Shown: positions 1-8,046 of the stretch, piece after piece
Layout: each line of letters starts with the position of its first letter
Numbering within the stretch: the first letter of the stretch is position 1
Assembly (NCBI RefSeq): GCF_022095675.1
Contig: NZ_JAHYSG010000054.1
Coordinates: 16,489-80,488, forward strand
Source: Dactylosporangium sp. AC04546
GTDB taxonomy: Bacteria; Actinomycetota; Actinomycetes; Mycobacteriales; Micromonosporaceae
Length of the DNA: 64,000 bases
Reading direction: 5' to 3'
Translations under genes and position numbers: made by a program
Notes under the pieces: generated by a model
The model's input: only the letters and a program-made list of their open reading frames with translations
Databases searched by the model: none
What the model was told of the DNA's origin: nothing

Positions 1-320
1 CCGGCCCGGCGGCGTTTCGCCGCCGCGAACCAGGCATCAGAGAATCGGCGAAGCACTGACCGAGCGCCGGTCGTGTCCAGCTCACCGAACGTGCCCGGAC
101 CCGACGCCGCGAGCTCCCGGCACAATGCCTGATACGACACCAGCGGCGCATCGCGGCGCTGGTGACGCCACGCGTTGACCTCCAGCACACACGCCCACAC
201 ATCCCCCGCCGAACGCAGCAACCCGTAACAGCGCTCCCGCTGCGCCCGCGACAACCGCAACCCAACCCGGGCCGTGCGATACACCACCCGCGACGCGTCC
301 CGGTCCCTACGGCGAGGCAT
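1..320 (-). CDS. tnpB: TnpB-like RNA-guided nuclease/transposase accessory protein, 5' part only (runs off the left edge)
   Basis: Reading leftward from an ATG at 320 gives an open frame of about 106 codons to the window edge, beginning MPRRRDRD and containing VGLRLSRAQRERCYGLL, DVWACVLEVN and RSVLRRFSDAWFAA. These match the N-terminal part of actinobacterial TnpB/OrfB proteins of IS200/IS605 and IS607 type elements, as I recall that family. The RuvC-like catalytic region and the zinc finger would lie outside the window, so activity cannot be judged. No partner transposase (TnpA) is visible. No clear ribosome-binding site precedes the ATG. The gene faces away from the uncharacterised 554-aa gene at 494. 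Confidence 0.72.
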   Translation of the reverse strand, partial: MPRRRDRDASRVVYRTARVGLRLSRAQRERCYGLLRSAGDVWACVLEVNAWRHQRRDAPLVSYQALCRELAASGPGTFGELDTTGARSVLRRFSDAWFAAAKRRRA

Positions 321-493
321 ACCCGCATCACACCACACGGGTACGACAAAACCGGCCACCAACAACCCGGTGAACGTTAGTGGTCACAGCACCAGTGAGG
401 CTCCGCCTCGGACCGCCGAGGTGGGTGGCTGGGCTGGTCAGGCCGCTGCTGCGGGTTCATCCTCACTGCTATGGGGCCAGGTGGGGAGGACCG

Positions 494-2158
494 ATGGCGG
501 CGCGTCTGTCGAGAGTGAATCCGGTGACGGTCAATGACATGCTCGACGGGCGGAAGCTGCTGGAGATCGATCGTCTGGACCGGATCTATCTGTCGTTGAC
601 GGTGCCGGGCCTGGTGGTGGGCGGGCAGGTGGTCGGCTTCCTCACCGGACATGAGGGCCAGGCCCATCCCGTCGCCGGCGCTGCTGGAACGCCGGGGCAG
701 ACGTTCCGCCGGGCCGTGGAGTCCTTCGCCCGGTCCAACAACATCCCGGTCATCACCTTTACGGGCAAGAAGGATCAGCGCCGTCCGGGGGTGCTCGCCG
801 ACACCCCATGGCCGGAACGCAAGATCGACCAGGTGATGCCGCTGATCCGTAAGGCCGCCGCCGCCGGCCGGTCCCAGGTCGTCGCCGTCGGCGTGGCCCA
901 GGAGTTCCAACGGGTGTTCACCGGCACCAAGTCAGAGACCGGCACCGGGGCGGTGTGGTTCACCTACCAGCGCACCGAGCGTCGGGTGACCTGCTACTAC
1001 TTCTACCTGTGGGATACCGACTTCGGCCCGGTGTTCATCAAGGTCTGCGCCTACTTCCCTTACCCCGGCAAGATCTGGACCAACGGGCACGAGTGGGCCA
1101 AACGTCAAGCGGCCCAGGCCGGAATCGGCTTTCGGGAACTGTCCAACGGCTTCGCCGCGTGCGATGACCCCGCCGCGCTGCAGGCGATCTGCGACCGGTT
1201 CGGTCCCGGCACCATCGCCGTGTTCACCGAACCGTGGTGGGCCCGGCTGCCGCTGCCGTTCACCCCGACCGACCGGGCCCCCGGCTACTGGTGGGACATC
1301 GCCATGCGCCTGGTCGAGGTCGCCAAGACCATCGTGTTCACCGCGCCCCGCCACGCCCGGGCCTTCTTCGAAGCCCTCACCGCGGACAACCTCGACATCG
1401 GCCGCCCCGACAACATGGAAATCATCTTCGACCGGCAGATCCGCTCCACCACCCACGGCGTGTTTCGCACCGCCCTCGACCGCGACAACGACAATATGGG
1501 CGTCAACGCCTTCTACCGCCACTCCCGGATCAAGTACTACCTCAAAGACCGCCGCGCGCTACGCATCGAGACCGTCATCAACGACACCTACGACCTCGGT
1601 GTGCTACGCCGCCTCGAACACCTCGACGAGATCATCACCAAGACCCGTGACGTCAACCACCGACTGCTGGACACTATCCGGGTCGGTCAGGGTTGCGTCC
1701 TTGCGAGCCCAGCCCTTGAGCGGATCGCGCAGCCCACCCTCACCGAGGACGGCAGGAGGGCCCCAGCCCTACGCTTCGGCGACCCCCGGGTCATGGCCCT
1801 GACCGGCGCCCTCTGCCTGCACCTCTTCGCCGTCACCGGCCTCACCAACAAGCGCCTCCGTGCCTTGACCGCCCGGCTGCTCGGCACCACCTACACCACC
1901 GGCCAGATGACCTACGACCTACGCCGCCTACGGCTCAACGGCCTCATCACCCGCGTCGAGCACACCCACACCTACGTCCTGACCCCTGACGGGCAACGCC
2001 TCGCGATCTTCTACACCAAACTCCACGACCGTCTCCTGCGACCACTCACAGCCGCCGACCAGCCCCAAGCCCTACCCGAACTCCGCCACGCCCTGAACAC
2101 CATCGACCAGCACGTCCAGAACTACATCACTCGAGCCCGCCTCCAAACCCCAGCCTGA
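494..2158 (+). CDS. Uncharacterised 554-aa protein with C-terminal winged helix, possible mobile-element product
   Basis: The family is familiar as a hypothetical protein recurring in actinomycete and soil-bacterial genomes, but no function is known to me. ATG 494 is preferred because GGGGAGGA lies just upstream; an in-frame GTG at 380 would add 38 residues. Conserved-looking segments include CYYFYLWDTDFGPVFIKVCAYFP, then NGHEWAKRQA, ELSNGFAACDDP, and VNAFYRHSRIKYYLKD. From about residue 430 the protein reads GDPRVMALTGALCLHL and then a winged-helix-like TGQMTYDLRRLRLNGLI segment. It has no signal peptide. Its position beside a TnpB fragment and its recurrence suggest, but do not show, a mobile or nucleic-acid-related role. 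It could equally be a stand-alone regulator. Confidence 0.75.
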   Translation: MAARLSRVNPVTVNDMLDGRKLLEIDRLDRIYLSLTVPGLVVGGQVVGFLTGHEGQAHPVAGAAGTPGQTFRRAVESFARSNNIPVITFTGKKDQRRPGVLADTPWPERKIDQVMPLIRKAAAAGRSQVVAVGVAQEFQRVFTGTKSETGTGAVWFTYQRTERRVTCYYFYLWDTDFGPVFIKVCAYFPYPGKIWTNGHEWAKRQAAQAGIGFRELSNGFAACDDPAALQAICDRFGPGTIAVFTEPWWARLPLPFTPTDRAPGYWWDIAMRLVEVAKTIVFTAPRHARAFFEALTADNLDIGRPDNMEIIFDRQIRSTTHGVFRTALDRDNDNMGVNAFYRHSRIKYYLKDRRALRIETVINDTYDLGVLRRLEHLDEIITKTRDVNHRLLDTIRVGQGCVLASPALERIAQPTLTEDGRRAPALRFGDPRVMALTGALCLHLFAVTGLTNKRLRALTARLLGTTYTTGQMTYDLRRLRLNGLITRVEHTHTYVLTPDGQRLAIFYTKLHDRLLRPLTAADQPQALPELRHALNTIDQHVQNYITRARLQTPA

Positions 2159-2197
2159 AAACCTGACTCTCCTGTCCAGATTCTCAAACCCAAGGAT

Positions 2198-3463
2198 CTA
2201 GCTTCCGCTGAACAGCAGGCCCGGCTCGGGGCTCGACTCGACCAGGGGCAGCGTGTTCGGGTCGAGGCTCCAGGCTGCGGCCACCCGCATCACGGTCATC
2301 TCGCTGATGTGCGCGTCGTCCGCGACGCCCAGCTCGACCTCCACCGGGGTCGGCGCGCCCTGCTGCTCGAACGCGCCGCTGGAGCCGTCGCACCGCAGCC
2401 GGCGGACCAGCCGGCCGCCCCTGGCCAGGGCCCACTCGTGGTACTCCGACACCCGATGCGTGCCGAAGAACTGGACCTCGGCGCCGAGCCGCTCGCTCAG
2501 CCCCGCCACCGCGAGCCCGTCGAACGGCAGCAGCGCGCCGACCACGAAGACCCACCCGGCGGTGGGCGGCGACACGAACACCCGCCGCTTGTACGCGCCG
2601 CCGACGCCCTCGTCCCAGCCGACCGGCCGGCCACCGGAGCGTCCGATGGCGGCGGCGACCTCAGCGGTACCACGGCCGCGAACCGCCAGCCACATGCACT
2701 TGAAGCCGAAACCCGCGCCGGTCGGGGTGCCCGGCGGCAGGTGCTGGGCCGGCAGGGAATGGATCAGCTCCAGCACCCCGTCGAGCCCGGTCCGCGTCTC
2801 GTACGGCGTGGGCCGGCTGTTCGCGATCCCGTGCCCGGTCAGCCGGACCGTGCCGTCGGACAGCTCGTCGACGATCACCTCCGCGCCACCGTGCAGCAGG
2901 CGCCCGTCGATCCCGGCGGGAGCGCCGAGCACCGCGTCGTCGGCCTCGGCGAGCGCGCGCCGCACGGTGTCCAGCAGCGTGTCCGGCCCCGCGGTGTGCC
3001 CGCCGGCACTGGACATGACGTACAGCTCGCCCGTCGCCATCGTCGTCACCAGGACGCGGCGCACGACGGGCCACCGGGGGTCGAGGGCGGCGAGCTCACG
3101 CAGTACCGCCGAACCCAGGGCCGCCGGATCACCGTCCGCGACCGGGTGCGCCGGCGCCTCAGGGTCCTGCGGCTTGGCGTCCACCTGCCATGCGCCGCCG
3201 GTGGTGAACGCCCGCACGCGCTTCTCGGGCCGGAACTGCCGCACCGTCACGCCGGCGACGGTCTCGCAGAACCCCTGCCACGCGCCGTCCTCGGCCGGCC
3301 GGTGCAGCTGCTCGGCGACGAGCTCCCCGAGCCGCCGCGCGGTCACGCCGTCCTCGACCCGGACGCCGCCGGAGAAGGCCCAGGTCCCGGTCACGTACAT
3401 CCGGCCCTGGAAGAGATGGATCTCGACCCACACGGAGACAGACGGTACCGCCCACCTCGGCAT
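2198..3463 (-). CDS. Conserved hypothetical protein, 421 aa
   Basis: A long open frame starts at ATG 3463. I recognise no enzyme motif. There is no signal peptide or membrane segment, so the protein is probably cytoplasmic. The C-terminal half (GWVFVVGALLP, LSERLGAEVQFFGTHRVSEYHEW) resembles an actinobacterial hypothetical family. The N-terminal third contains FRPEKRVRAFTTGG. The frame has strong third-position GC, which favours it over the long antisense frame on the plus strand. It converges with the 554-aa gene on its left, 39 bp away, and is divergent from the VOC gene at 3604. Confidence 0.72.
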   Translation of the reverse strand: MPRWAVPSVSVWVEIHLFQGRMYVTGTWAFSGGVRVEDGVTARRLGELVAEQLHRPAEDGAWQGFCETVAGVTVRQFRPEKRVRAFTTGGAWQVDAKPQDPEAPAHPVADGDPAALGSAVLRELAALDPRWPVVRRVLVTTMATGELYVMSSAGGHTAGPDTLLDTVRRALAEADDAVLGAPAGIDGRLLHGGAEVIVDELSDGTVRLTGHGIANSRPTPYETRTGLDGVLELIHSLPAQHLPPGTPTGAGFGFKCMWLAVRGRGTAEVAAAIGRSGGRPVGWDEGVGGAYKRRVFVSPPTAGWVFVVGALLPFDGLAVAGLSERLGAEVQFFGTHRVSEYHEWALARGGRLVRRLRCDGSSGAFEQQGAPTPVEVELGVADDAHISEMTVMRVAAAWSLDPNTLPLVESSPEPGLLFSGS

Positions 3464-3603
3464 CTGGTGAGAGCGGAGCGCCGCCGAACCTCGTTCCGTG
3501 GCGCCGCCGCGGTTGCACGACGTCTCCGTCTACTGTGGAGCCATCGAGGCCGCCGATCGCGACGGGGCGTACACGATCGGGCATCGCTGATAGCCTTTCC
3601 GCC

Positions 3604-3984
3604 ATGCATCGCAGTCGGCTGGTCGGGATCCTCATCGACACGCCTGCCGCGCAGGTCGACGCGGCAGTGGACTTCTGGTCCGCCGCGCTGGGCGCCCAGG
3701 CCTATCCCGCACCGGGCGAGGAGCAGTTCACGGTCCTGATCGACGCCGCACCCGGCCTGTTCACCGTCGTCCAGGCGGTCGATGACGCGCCGCGCTACCA
3801 CGTCGACATCGAGACCGACGACCTGGCGGCGGAGGTTGCCCGCCTGACGGCGCTGGGCGCGGAGCTGGTAACCCGCTGGAAGGATGCCTTCACGCTGCGC
3901 TCGCCGGGCGGCCACCTGCTCTGTGTGGTGCCTGTGCACAGCGATCCGGAGACGTTTGCCAACTCAGCGCGAACCTGGCCATGA
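3604..3984 (+). CDS. VOC (glyoxalase/bleomycin-resistance fold) family protein
   Basis: 126-aa single-domain vicinal-oxygen-chelate protein. It begins MHRSRLVGILIDTP and shows the beta-alpha-beta-beta-beta pattern: AAVDFWSAALGAQ, a strand ending YHVDIETDD, then LTALGAELV and FTLRSPGGHLLCVVP. The H of YHVDIE and a downstream acidic position are the usual metal-ligand places, but the substrate cannot be deduced; members include glyoxalases, dioxygenases and antibiotic-binding proteins. ATG 3604 is chosen because the domain begins directly after it; an in-frame ATG at 3535 gives an unlikely extension. Three VOC genes lie in this window. Confidence 0.82.
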   Translation: MHRSRLVGILIDTPAAQVDAAVDFWSAALGAQAYPAPGEEQFTVLIDAAPGLFTVVQAVDDAPRYHVDIETDDLAAEVARLTALGAELVTRWKDAFTLRSPGGHLLCVVPVHSDPETFANSARTWP

Positions 3985-4038
3985 GGGCACATGCCTGGGC
4001 TGATTTTGCGACCCGCCGCGGCTTGTTGTGAGGGTTCG

Positions 4039-4509
4039 ATGAGGTTCCGGGTCGGGCAGCGGTTGCTGATCAGGAGCGACCCTTGTGAGGTCCGGGTGGT
4101 TGACTTCTACGGTGACCTCGTTGCCGTCGAGTGGCCCTGGGGCACCCCGGATCCGCATTCCAGGTTCGGCTGGGACGGCACCGTTGCGGTGCCGACCGAT
4201 CCCTCCCGTCTCGAATGGGTGCAGTCGCCGTGGCGAGTCGAGCCCCCGGTTGGCCTGGGAGTGGGCGACGTCTGCCAGCTGGTGATTCGGGAAACCGCAT
4301 GCATCGTGCGGGCCGTAGATGTGTTCGAGACCCCGAAGGACGTCGGGAGCCTGCCGCGGCCGACGTCTGCTCTGACGCTGGCGTTCGCCGAGCTGCCTCC
4401 GCCGCTGCGCCGGTTCGTCGACCACGCTGCTTTCGAGCTCTACTTCACCGACGCCGGTCCGGTGGACGCGTCAGTGGTGTTCGCGGAGGCGGGTGCGGAT
4501 CGACCGTAG
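4039..4509 (+). CDS. Conserved hypothetical protein, 156 aa
   Basis: Begins MRFRVGQRLLIRSDPCEVRV; the GTGAGGG just upstream supports this ATG over one at 3991. The N-terminal half looks like a small beta-barrel (VVDFYGDLVAVEWPWG, then AVPTDPSRLEWV). The C-terminal part is helical (PPPLRRFVDHAAFELYF). It has no catalytic motif, signal peptide or membrane segment. It follows the VOC gene in the same direction after about 55 bp and could be cotranscribed. I do not recognise a named family. Confidence 0.68.
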   Translation: MRFRVGQRLLIRSDPCEVRVVDFYGDLVAVEWPWGTPDPHSRFGWDGTVAVPTDPSRLEWVQSPWRVEPPVGLGVGDVCQLVIRETACIVRAVDVFETPKDVGSLPRPTSALTLAFAELPPPLRRFVDHAAFELYFTDAGPVDASVVFAEAGADRP

Positions 4510-4562
4510 CTGAGGGTCTACCTCGGCGACGGCTGTATGGCGACCCAGCTACCGTGACCGGC

Positions 4563-5012
4563 GTGGATCTCGAGTCGCTGCTGCCCGCCGTGAACCGGTC
4601 GCCGGTGCACTACCGGCAGGCCGCCTCGGACCCGCGGCTCGACCCGGCGGGCCTGGACGCGCTCGCGGACAGCCCGTACCCGTTCGTGCGCCTCGCGGTG
4701 GCCGAGCAGCCGCGGACCGCTCCCGGCACCCTGCTGCGTATCCTGGACAGCGAGTTCAGCGTGTGGGACACCAACCACCTGCTGCACGTCGTCGCGGGCC
4801 ACCCCCGGGCCGACCGCGAGGTCCTGCTGCGCGTCCTGGAGCGCGTGGCGGGGCTGCTGACGCACCGGGTCGTCCGGCCGTACTCGGCCGTCCTCGCGCT
4901 GGCCGGGCGGGCCGAGCTCGAACCCGCCGAGCTCCAGCCGCTCGCGACCACGCCGGGCACCTCGCGGAGGGTGCGCCGGCAACTGGCCGAGATCCTCGCC
5001 GCGCGCGGCTAG
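4563..5012 (+). CDS. Hypothetical protein with leucine-rich-variant/HEAT-like helices, 149 aa
   Basis: Starts at GTG 4563 (VDLESLLPAVNRSP). The sequence shows repeating short helices of the type seen in LRV or HEAT-like repeats: HYRQAASDPRLDPAGLDALAD, PYPFVRLAVAEQPRT, TLLRILDSEFS, LHVVAGHPRADREVLLRVLE. Such folds usually bind proteins; no enzymatic motif is present. Its TAG stop at 5010-5012 overlaps the stop of the convergent ABC permease gene (5009-5011), both stops lying in the single tetranucleotide CTAG. No good ribosome-binding site is visible, so the start is only probable. Confidence 0.66.
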   Translation: MDLESLLPAVNRSPVHYRQAASDPRLDPAGLDALADSPYPFVRLAVAEQPRTAPGTLLRILDSEFSVWDTNHLLHVVAGHPRADREVLLRVLERVAGLLTHRVVRPYSAVLALAGRAELEPAELQPLATTPGTSRRVRRQLAEILAARG

Positions 5013-5839
5013 CCCACGCGCTGGAGGGTCTGCTCGCGGCGTTCGGCGACCCGGGAGCCCGACTCGCGGCGGGTCATGCGGCGCAGCACCGGCGGGGCCA
5101 CGAGCAGGCCCGCCACGGCCCAGGCGCCCAGCACCGCCGCGGTCTCCAAGGGGCGCCAGGAGCCGCCGATCTCCACGGCGGCCGCCGCGTCCGGCAGCAG
5201 GGCCGAGCGCATGCCCAGGCCCAGCCAGTACACCGGGAACACCTGCGCGACCCACTCCACCCACCGGGGCAGCGCGGTGACGGGATAGAAGATGCCCGAG
5301 ATCGCGATCAGGCCCAGGATCGGCACGGAGAGCATGCCCGCGCCGCGGGAGCTTCTGAGCAGCGCGCCGAGGATCGCGCCGGCCGACTGGGTGGCGACCA
5401 GGCCGAGCACGAGCACCCAGGCCAGGGTGGGCCACGCGAGGTCGCCGAGGCGGAAGCCGTCGACGACGAGCGCCCCGGGCACGAGCAGGATCGCCAGGTA
5501 CGCCAGCACGGTCGCCGAGACCGTGACGAGCTTGCCGATCAGGTAGCCGCGCACGCCGTCGGGGATCGCCTTGGCCCGCAGCAGGGTGCCGTCCTCGCGG
5601 TCGGCGGTGAGGTGCTGGACGATCAGCAGCATGCCCAGGGCGACGAACATGCCCAGCACGCCGGGCAGGACCAGGGTGCCCAGTCCCAGCTCGGTACCGT
5701 CGACGTGGCGGTGCCGCAGCAGGAAGATCGCCACCAGGGTCGCCACCGGCCAGAACAGGTTGCCGATCAGCTCAGCGCCGGTGAAGGACTGCCGCAGCTC
5801 GACCAGCCCCTGCGTGAGGCCCGAACGCACAGTGGTCAT
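5009..5839 (-). CDS. ABC-2 type transporter permease, 276 aa
   Basis: Multi-spanning membrane subunit of a drug/polyketide-type exporter. Six hydrophobic stretches are visible, including LFWPVATLVAIFLL, LVLPGVLGMFVALGMLLIV, LIGKLVTVSATVLAYLAILLV, TLAWVLVLGLVATQSAGAIL and VPILGLIAISGIFYPV. The ISGIFYPVTALP motif and a charged C-terminal tail are typical of ABC-2 permeases. Start ATG 5839 overlaps the ATPase stop in ATGA, so the two are translationally coupled. It is the last gene of the HTH/Clp-N/ATPase/permease operon. The substrate is unknown. Confidence 0.9.
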   Translation of the reverse strand: MTTVRSGLTQGLVELRQSFTGAELIGNLFWPVATLVAIFLLRHRHVDGTELGLGTLVLPGVLGMFVALGMLLIVQHLTADREDGTLLRAKAIPDGVRGYLIGKLVTVSATVLAYLAILLVPGALVVDGFRLGDLAWPTLAWVLVLGLVATQSAGAILGALLRSSRGAGMLSVPILGLIAISGIFYPVTALPRWVEWVAQVFPVYWLGLGMRSALLPDAAAAVEIGGSWRPLETAAVLGAWAVAGLLVAPPVLRRMTRRESGSRVAERREQTLQRVG

Positions 5840-6723
5840 CGCGCGGCTCCGGTCGGTTCGGCCTGGCGTACCAGGGCGAGGTAGGCGTCCTCCAGCGAGG
5901 ACCGGCGGACTTCGAGGTCGGCGACGCTGTCGCCGTGCTCGCGGAACAGGTCGAACACGAAGCGGGTGGAGCGGTCGGTCAGCTCGATGAACCGCTGGCC
6001 GCCGAGGGTCCAGCGCACCTCGTCGCGGCCCGCGATCTGCTCGGCCAGGGCGGCGGCGGTGCCGTCGGCGACGATCCGCCCGCCGCTGAGGATGACGATG
6101 CGGCCGGCGAGGCGCTCGGCCTCGTCGAGGTCGTGCGTGGTGAGCAGGATCGTGGTCCCGTGCTCGGCGGCCAGGCGCTGGACCAGGTCGTGGAACTCGC
6201 GGCGGGCCTGCGGGTCGAAGCCCACCGTGGGCTCGTCGAGGAACAGCACCTCGGGCCGGCCGACGATGCCGATCGCCACGTCGAGCCGGCGGCGCTGGCC
6301 GCCGGAGAGCGTCCGGACCTGCTGGCGCGCCTGGTCCGTCAGCCCGACCGCCGCGATCAGCTCGTCCGGGTCCATGGGCCGGCGGATCTCCGGCGTCGAG
6401 TGGCGGGCGTAGTAGCCGCCCAGGTAGGCCAGCAGCTCGCGGACCCGCCACTTGCCGTGGTCGCGCCAGGACTGCAGGACCACGCCCAGCCGGGCCCGCC
6501 ACCGCTCGTCGCCGTGGGCCGGGTCGGTGCCCAGCACCGTCACCCGGCCCGCCGAGCGCATCCGGAAGCCCTCCAGGATCTCGATCGTCGTGGTCTTGCC
6601 CGCACCGTTCGGCCCGAGCAGCGCCACCACCTCGCCCTGCCGCGCCCGGAACGAGACGTCGCGCAGGACGTCCCGGGTGCCGTACCGCATCCGCAGTCCA
6701 TCGACTTCCACGGCACCGGTCAT
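5836..6723 (-). CDS. ABC transporter ATP-binding protein, 295 aa
   Basis: Cytoplasmic motor for the adjoining ABC-2 permease. Walker A GPNGAGKTT is at about residues 37-45, the Q-loop is in VVLQSWRDHG, the signature is LSGGQRRRLD, and Walker B is VLFLDEPTVGFD followed by the H-loop TTHDLDEAE. The C-terminal 80 residues (RWTLGGQRFIEL to the end) match the accessory tail of drug-export ATPases of the DrrA/CcmA kind. Start ATG 6723 overlaps the upstream Clp-N stop in ATGA, and its own stop overlaps the permease start. All key ATPase residues are present. Confidence 0.93.
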   Translation of the reverse strand: MTGAVEVDGLRMRYGTRDVLRDVSFRARQGEVVALLGPNGAGKTTTIEILEGFRMRSAGRVTVLGTDPAHGDERWRARLGVVLQSWRDHGKWRVRELLAYLGGYYARHSTPEIRRPMDPDELIAAVGLTDQARQQVRTLSGGQRRRLDVAIGIVGRPEVLFLDEPTVGFDPQARREFHDLVQRLAAEHGTTILLTTHDLDEAERLAGRIVILSGGRIVADGTAAALAEQIAGRDEVRWTLGGQRFIELTDRSTRFVFDLFREHGDSVADLEVRRSSLEDAYLALVRQAEPTGAAR

Positions 6724-7187
6724 CGCAGCGACTCCTGCACCCGTGCGATGAGGGCGCCGCGGTCGGCGCCCGCCAGGGCGAGCGCCCGCGGCACCGTCCC
6801 CACCTCGGCCTGGAGGATGCCGAGCACCAGGTGCGCCGGGCGCAGGTCGCCGCCGGCGCCGGCCTTGACGCTGCGCTCCAGCGCGAGCTGGATCGACGCG
6901 CCCGGGCGCGGTGTGCGCTCCGGGTCGGGGCTGGCGGGTCCCGCGTCGAACGCCGGCAGCGAGATCCCGACCGCCTCCAGGCTGGCCTCGAACTCGCGGT
7001 GCAGCGCCGCGCGGATCGCCGCGTGGTCGAGCCCGGCCTCGGCCAGGACCCTGCCGGGCGGGCTGTGCGGGTCGGCGGCGACGGCGAGCAGCAGGTGCTG
7101 CGCCTCCACCGTCGCCGAGCCGTCCTCGCGGGCCTCGGTCTCGGCCCGGTTGAGGATCGTCTTGACGTACCGGTCGAATCCGGCCAT
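6720..7187 (-). CDS. Clp N-terminal domain protein, 155 aa
   Basis: Stand-alone protein built from Clp_N-type repeats, without any AAA+ ATPase. Repeat one is YVKTILNRAETEAREDG with AQHLLLAVAADPHSPPGRVL; repeat two is LERSVKAGAGGDLRPAHLVLGILQAEVG. In ClpA/ClpC this domain binds substrates and adaptors. Here it is encoded between a small HTH protein and an ABC exporter with a 4-bp overlap, so it may sense a ligand or modulate the regulator rather than serve proteolysis; that is inference. A second, larger Clp_N protein without an ATPase lies at 47305. Confidence 0.85.
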   Translation of the reverse strand: MAGFDRYVKTILNRAETEAREDGSATVEAQHLLLAVAADPHSPPGRVLAEAGLDHAAIRAALHREFEASLEAVGISLPAFDAGPASPDPERTPRPGASIQLALERSVKAGAGGDLRPAHLVLGILQAEVGTVPRALALAGADRGALIARVQESLR

Positions 7188-7190
7188 GGT

Positions 7191-7415
7191 TCAGCGCCTC
7201 CTCAGCGTGACGCCGGCGGCGATCAGCCGCTTGATGTGCTTCTTGTGGACGGCCTGACGGGTCACGCCGAGCGCCTCGGCGACCTGCGGCCAGCCCCAGC
7301 CGGCTCGCATCGCCTGTTCGACGGCGGCGTCTTCCAGCTGGTCGGCGAGCCGGCGCAGGGCGGCCACGGCGGCCAGCGCGTCGGCGGGATCCCGGGGTAC
7401 GGTGACGTCGGGCAT
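7191..7415 (-). CDS. Small helix-turn-helix regulator, 74 aa
   Basis: An N-terminal helix (DALAAVAALRRLADQLEDAAVE) is followed by a compact HTH: GWGWPQVAEALGVTRQAVHKKHIKRL, a pattern typical of small regulators that accompany Clp_N proteins. It is the first gene of a four-gene operon (HTH, Clp_N, ATPase, permease). The start at ATG 7415 lies 7 nt downstream of TACGGT, so the mRNA is probably leaderless. A 9-bp perfect inverted repeat (7429-7453) spans the promoter and probably forms its own operator. The protein is mostly just the DNA-binding domain, so signal sensing may reside in the Clp_N partner. Confidence 0.85.
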   Translation of the reverse strand: MPDVTVPRDPADALAAVAALRRLADQLEDAAVEQAMRAGWGWPQVAEALGVTRQAVHKKHIKRLIAAGVTLRRR

Positions 7416-7420
7416 GCAAG

Positions 7421-7453
7421 CAACCGTAGTTGACTAATTCGCGTTTAGTCAAC
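7421..7453 (-). promoter_or_regulatory. Palindromic operator over the leaderless promoter of the HTH/Clp-N/ABC operon
   Basis: GTTGACTAA (7429-7437) and TTAGTCAAC (7445-7453) form a perfect 9-bp inverted repeat with a 7-bp spacer. Read on the minus strand, the outer arm contributes TTGACT as a -35 box, and TACGGT (7422-7427) lies 18 nt later as a -10 box, 7 nt before ATG 7415. The dyad therefore covers -35 and spacer, the expected site for repression by the HTH protein encoded immediately downstream. Binding is an inference. Confidence 0.75.
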
Positions 7454-7461
7454 CGGAGTTG

Positions 7462-7986
7462 CTACGCGGCTGCCACCAGTGCGAGGACCTGGTCGGTGCT
7501 GAGGACGTCGCCGAAGCGGGGCAGCGTGACCGACAGGGCGTGCTCGTGCTCGGCGGCCGTCATGCCGCTCATGGCATCGGCCGCGAACAGCACCTCGAAG
7601 TCGTGGTCGGCGGCGGCCCGCGCGGTCGACTCGACGCCCATGGTGGTCGCGATGCCGGTCATGACGACCGTGTCGATGCCGCGTCGCCGGAGTTCGGCTG
7701 CCAGTTCGGTACCGTAGAAGGCCCCGATCGTCCTTTTGACCACGACGACGTCACCCTCGACCGGCGCGAGCTGCGGCACGAAGCCGCTGCCGGGCGGCTG
7801 CTCGGCGACATTGGGCCGCTCCACCCGCACCAGCACGACCGTGCCCCCGGCCCGCCGGAAGGCCTCGGCGAGGCGGACGGTCCGCGCGACCACGTCCGCG
7901 CCCCGGTGCGGCCCCATGTCCTGCTCCACGATGCGCGGCATCAGGTCCACCGCGATGAGCGCCGCCCGTTCCGCCGCGAATGTCAT
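7462..7986 (-). CDS. Isochorismatase-like cysteine hydrolase, 174 aa
   Basis: Alpha/beta cysteine hydrolase. AALIAVDLMPRIV carries the catalytic Asp, GDVVVVKRTIGAFYGTELAAEL the Lys, and DTVVMTGIATTMGVESTARAA occupies the nucleophile loop. The classical GxxTxxCV cysteine position reads TMGVES here, so the expected Cys appears to be missing, as in some isochorismatase-like members. Function is therefore uncertain: hydrolase or a non-catalytic relative. Start ATG 7986 has TAGGCT (minus strand, 7994-7999) 7 nt upstream, consistent with a leaderless transcript. It converges on no gene; the HTH operon promoter lies just past its stop. Confidence 0.82.
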   Translation of the reverse strand: MTFAAERAALIAVDLMPRIVEQDMGPHRGADVVARTVRLAEAFRRAGGTVVLVRVERPNVAEQPPGSGFVPQLAPVEGDVVVVKRTIGAFYGTELAAELRRRGIDTVVMTGIATTMGVESTARAAADHDFEVLFAADAMSGMTAAEHEHALSVTLPRFGDVLSTDQVLALVAAA

Positions 7987-8046
7987 GCCAGTGAGCCTAT
8001 GCACTTCTCCTTGCCCTCCGCGGCCCGGGCCGGGTTGGCTCAGTGC

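Noticed and set aside
2253..3470. 405-codon plus-strand frame opposite the 421-aa protein
   Set aside because: Ser/Thr/Pro-rich shadow; the minus-strand frame has better composition and family-like segments.
5010..5012. Read-through fusion between the LRV-like gene and the ABC operon
   Set aside because: The genes are convergent and merely share CTAG for both stops.
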